DNA from: Firmicutes bacterium CAG:170
Lineage (GTDB): Bacteria > Bacillota > Clostridia > Oscillospirales > Oscillospiraceae
Reading direction: 5' to 3'
Assembly (NCBI GenBank): GCA_000436735.1
Contig: FR887224.1
Location: 24,526-32,497, forward strand
Length of the DNA stretch: 7,972 bases
The translations under genes and the position numbers were made by a program. Under the pieces are notes generated by a model. The model had not been told where the DNA came from. It was given only the letters and a program-made list of their open reading frames with translations, and did not search any database. Shown in pieces: positions 7,901 through 7,972 of this stretch. Numbering within the stretch: the first letter of the stretch is position 1; every line of letters begins with the position of its first letter.

Positions 7901-7972
7901 GCCGGTCGAGAAGGTGTAGGTGCCGTCCTTGTTGACGCCAACCGTCCAGATGTCCGCATCCGTATAGCCGGT
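1907..7972 (-). CDS. SLH-anchored CehA/McbA-type PHP metallohydrolase, 5'-truncated
   Basis: The frame is open from the right edge to TGA at 1907-1909: 2021 visible residues, the N-terminus (and any signal peptide) missing. The ATG at 7880-7882 is internal, because the frame before it continues a repeat unit. Domains in visible residue numbers: repeated beta modules 1-98 (partial), 117-252, 261-397 and a divergent 409-561; Ig-like domains about 570-775; PHP hydrolase about 780-1035; a beta segment about 1036-1135; an Ig/CARDB-like domain about 1138-1240; a DUF4350/GATase-like domain about 1241-1548; two OB-fold-like domains about 1554-1640 and 1648-1750; an InlB B-repeat 1759-1826; three SLH domains 1842-2021. 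In the PHP part the expected metal ligands are visible: H788 and H790 (QLHSHT), D795, D823-H824 (FTDH), E879, H888, H935 (NHPG), D998 and H1000 (DNH). PHP enzymes of this type hydrolyse phosphoesters; SLH domains bind secondary cell-wall polymer. I infer a wall-anchored extracellular phosphoesterase. OB folds could bind nucleic acid, as in YhcR-like nucleases, but the substrate is unknown. Confidence 0.93.
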   Translation of the reverse strand, partial: TGYTDADIWTVGVNKDGTYTFSTGEGKKLSMGTGFTSTPLDDVNQSWKLNAVDGKEATYYIDNTGRTDKYRMQFQEKFGTWSAYTGTGDAFEQQLYLVVDSSTEPDPGPEPTPSALFKDGEQVVIYNPANMKALSTEYSGFYNKGTDVTLTNGTLTGYTDADIWTVGVNEDGTYTFSTSEGKKLSMDTQFSSTPLDKVNTAWNVLPAATDGCYYIQNTGRSSYLEWFAEKNNWSSYGKIGDEALFAQAFYRVRKSGIVTSLSAGDTVVVFNPANMKALSTEYSGFYNKGTDVTLADGKLSGYTKADIWTVGVNEDGTYTFSTSEGKKLSMDTGYTSTPLDKVNDAWNVTPAATENCFYIQNAVRGNYLEWYADKNNWSSYGKIGDEALFAQQFYLVVDDGSDQPSGDLPKPGDKFVIYNQNAQAVLAAENDTQSIEKAAAVIENGKAVPANGAVVFTVEQNGEYLRFYSEAYGYLCSNGTGNNAFYSKDFSEEGVTTDDADWLVRTCSGGVGGYEMESRVAKFSGHSQWLEYYSDAFKTYSMYSKTGELDYTLYSFFFYPVADGVNVDGGLVVQPTITFPETMLPAYVGSNYEFDLEIDTIYAIDDPWIEYSIRDEKGKLIGGVMGGTDVEVLDGFTTGKGRVHITVFDTDIEEAAKAGSKMTLTFAFKDVKGNEARASYTVNILDEPVISNVTPAQGAQTGTEKKPVISAEIANAGEAPTVTMTVNNETVNASYADGKVTYTPAAALADGRVTVTVTVKRADGKEASKTWSFTIGEATFQRYFGQLHSHTQYSDGAGSLESALSYVKNLPDTANVDFVAFTDHSNYFDTTSAANPEGALYDMSLASASSQQTWKSYKDAVAAFNAENAGSMVAMAGFEMTWSGGPGHINTFNTPGIVSRNNSTLNNKTKDAGLQAYYKLLSQSEGANALSQFNHPGTTFGNFIDFGYWDAVIDTRMYMVEVGNGEGQIGAGGYYPSYEQYIMALDKGWHVAPTNNQDNHKGRWGNANDARDVVLTDDFTENGIYEAIRNRRMYATEDKNLELDYTVNGNMMGSIIDVPEKLSFEVSFNDPDRTDSIAKVELVANSGKVAYTWDNAADLAKGSVSVTLDPEYTYYFVRVTEGDGDLAVTAPVWVGESLKLGISKAECGTSTPVTDEELTITTTFFNSEAKPATIKSITYTIGNETIGTVTDAIALAASSTQDVEFKYTPTKARVMTVKITAVIEQDGKEYTFTKDVVLDVLDAGKLVYIGIDASHYNEYVAGNYKDSMGNFGELAAGYSVRTVMLKTSEELIAACGNAKFKGLILTAPSRRLADAQTDPRTYSEAELNAIKAFNENGGMVVLAGWSDNYENYPVIQNNPAIKHMAATQNEVLAALGSSLRISDDATYDDVRSAADGVDKWRLYFSAYNMDNPLLKGVEFDAEHPFDKLYTERFSHYGGASIYAVDASGNPTSTMPATVSPAVYGHATTYSVDVDKDGLGGAATPKYTFADNDDRLMVMASEQLEGKGLIVVSGAAFMSNFEVQYQASDNGAEKNYSNYKICQNLLSMLNQTQIDKISDVQAEKDEGVKYTIEGIVTSNASGYDKDTAFFDCIYVQDNTAGINAFPVAGNFKIGDKVRITGTTSSYQGERQIAVTKIEKIADAEAPAPLDVTAAQVNDGSVLGTLVRVKGTITRVEEAEGKIQTIMVKDAAGNETRIFIDGYITKDKEVQNAVIGNQVEAVGLASYDNTFVLSDGTPVYPRIRIRDRDDVVCSKSDSKIWSVTLVTDGGTINSGNVTAYIEGVGAVLPTDVTRRNYIFLGWFTANNIRVTEISAADSGDKIFYAHWMAAGAIPGIIDAIGDSMRFDDVTKGDWFYKDVEYVYNEGIMDGVSKREFAPNETLTRAMIVKILYRIEGEPAGYRSSDFNDVESGRWYTEAVAWAAEKEIVKGYGNGKFGPNDPVTREQLAAILYRYTQYKGWSTAAASGNLDGFKDAASVSSYAVDAMNWAVDEGLLKGANNKLSPKSNATRAQVAAIIHRYLKG
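1910..2449 (-). other. Three C-terminal SLH domains (cell-wall anchor)
   Basis: SLH1 is encoded at 2291-2449 (starts FDDVTKGDWFYKDVEYV, ends LTRAMIVKILYR), SLH2 at 2105-2266 (FNDVESGRWYTEAVAWA, VTREQLAAILYR) and SLH3 at 1910-2071 (FKDAASVSSYAVDAMNWA, ATRAQVAAIIHR). Each has the F-x-D start, the helix with A/W residues, a G-(I/L)-(V/M/L)-x-G turn and the TR(A/E) motif near the end that contacts the cell-wall polymer. The Arg of that motif is kept in all three, while the acidic residue of the usual TRAE is replaced by M, Q and Q. The last domain ends the protein three residues after HRY, so nothing follows the anchor. Confidence 0.95.
2495..2698 (-). other. InlB B-repeat-type module
   Basis: The encoded stretch begins WSVTLVTDGGTINSGNVTAY and ends NYIFLGWFTANN...KIFYAHW. 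The pattern of a beta strand with GG, then YxFxGWFT, then (Y/F)AHW at the end, is that of the Listeria-Bacteroides (InlB B) repeat, a small beta-grasp-like module common in Gram-positive surface proteins. Only one copy is present, directly before the SLH anchor, where it probably acts as a spacer. Confidence 0.85.
2723..3313 (-). other. Tandem OB-fold-like domains
   Basis: Two consecutive stretches have the OB-fold look. The first contains YTIEGIVTSNASGYD, then FFDCIYVQDNTAGINAFPV, then IGDKVRITGTTSSYQGERQI. The second contains GTLVRVKGTITRVEE, then IMVKDAAGNETRIFIDG, then VIGNQVEAVGLAS and a closing PRIRIRDRDDV. The pattern of G-x-V strands, a (Q/K)D turn and IGDxVxxxG is seen in the OB domains of YhcR-type surface nucleases. 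This is recognition by pattern; it suggests, but does not prove, nucleic-acid or oligosaccharide binding. Confidence 0.7.
3329..4252 (-). other. DUF4350/GATase-like alpha/beta domain
   Basis: The stretch starts GKLVYIGIDASHYNEYVAG, then shows alternating strands and helices: VRTVMLKTSEEL, FKGLILTAPSRR, ELNAIKAFNENGGMVVLAGW, and later KGLIVVSGAAFMSNFEV followed by the helix YKICQNLLSMLNQ. A helix leading into GG-x-(V/L)-V-(L/V)-x-G is the usual signature of the DUF4350 and class I glutamine-amidotransferase-like fold. I see no Cys-His-Glu triad, so a catalytic role is doubtful; it may be a binding or structural domain. Confidence 0.6.
4874..5641 (-). other. PHP metallohydrolase domain, metal ligands conserved
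   Basis: This is the likely catalytic part of the surface protein. The order of motifs, in visible residue numbers, is QLHSHTQYSDG (787-796), VDFVAFTDH (816-824), MAGFEMTW (875-882), GPGH (885-888), QFNHPG (932-937), MVEVGNG (959-965) and NNQDNHKGRWG (995-1005). These are the places where PHP proteins hold their two or three metal ions, with the final D-x-H closing the site. The downstream stretch GIYEAIRNRRMYATED is the usual tail of the CehA/McbA type. An aromatic- and Asn-rich segment between the third and fifth motifs may shape substrate choice. Confidence 0.88.
6981..7057 (-). repeat. 77-bp exact direct repeat, first copy
   Basis: Bases 6981-7057 are identical to 7413-7489, exactly 432 bp (144 codons) away, and code for the segment from DIWTVGVNEDGTYTF to KKLSMD of modules three and two. 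A related, less exact copy lies at 7878-7954. Identity at silent positions points to recent duplication or gene conversion. Confidence 0.9.
7413..7489 (-). repeat. 77-bp exact direct repeat, second copy
   Basis: This is the partner of 6981-7057. A second near-exact pair is at 6800-6847 and 7232-7279 (33 bases exact, then one mismatch), with the same 432-bp offset, so the whole module was copied and not just one motif. Confidence 0.9.

Larger units (their letters stand above)
6290..7972 (-). repeat. Array of four beta-rich modules at the N-terminal side
   Basis: Copies are encoded at 7679-7972 (cut by the window edge), 7217-7624, 6782-7192 and 6290-6748. The first three share the order VIYNPANMKALSTEYSGFYN, then ADIWTVGVNEDGTYTFS, then YYIQNTGRSSYLEWFAEK and a closing FYxV (the first copy is seen only from the second block on). 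Copies two and three are 432 bp apart and nearly identical over long stretches. The fourth copy is much more divergent but keeps GDKFVIYNQNAQAVL, QWLEYYSDAFKTYSMYS and the closing FFFYPV. An acidic Pro-rich linker (EPDPGPEPTPS) separates copies one and two. Their function is unknown; aromatic-rich beta modules in surface proteins often bind ligands, possibly glycans. Confidence 0.88.

Noticed and set aside
6290..7972. Regularly spaced repeats considered as a CRISPR array
   Set aside because: The period is 432-465 bp, the repeats are protein-coding in one continuous frame, and there are no short unique spacers.

Overview
The window is GC-rich and shows three protein-coding genes and no RNA genes. 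A strong AAAAGGAG ribosome binding site, S-layer homology (SLH) domains, an InlB-type repeat and a YibE/F-family membrane protein together suggest a GC-rich Gram-positive anaerobe of the Clostridia, perhaps Oscillospiraceae-like. That placement is inferred from gene content and style only; no marker gene is present.

Layout. (1) Positions 1-558, plus strand: the 3' part of a gene for a small secreted protein, probably a lipoprotein, of no family I recognise. (2) Positions 573-617: a hairpin with a T-run that ends gene 1. Its T-run runs into the last codons of the convergent gene 2. (3) Positions 608-1810, minus strand: a complete YibE/F-family multi-pass membrane protein carrying an in-frame 30-bp tandem duplication in a conserved motif. 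(4) Positions 1811-1906: a short intergenic region with a perfect 12-bp GC-rich hairpin just after the stop codon of gene 5. (5) Positions 1907-7972, minus strand: a very large cell-surface protein (2021 residues visible) whose 5' end lies beyond the right edge.

The large gene dominates the window. Reading from its visible N-terminus it has four copies of a beta-rich module of about 135-150 residues (one cut by the window edge, one divergent), Ig-like domains, a PHP-type metallohydrolase domain of the CehA/McbA type with its metal ligands apparently intact, another beta domain, a DUF4350/GATase-like alpha/beta domain, two OB-fold-like domains, an InlB B-repeat and three C-terminal SLH domains. 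The simplest reading is an exported hydrolase of phosphoesters (nucleotides, nucleic acids or other phosphorylated molecules) held on the cell wall by the SLH domains, with N-terminal modules that may bind a ligand. The substrate is not evident.

The large gene and the YibE/F gene point the same way but are separated by a hairpin that looks like a terminator, and the first gene faces them. No functional pathway linking the three is visible.
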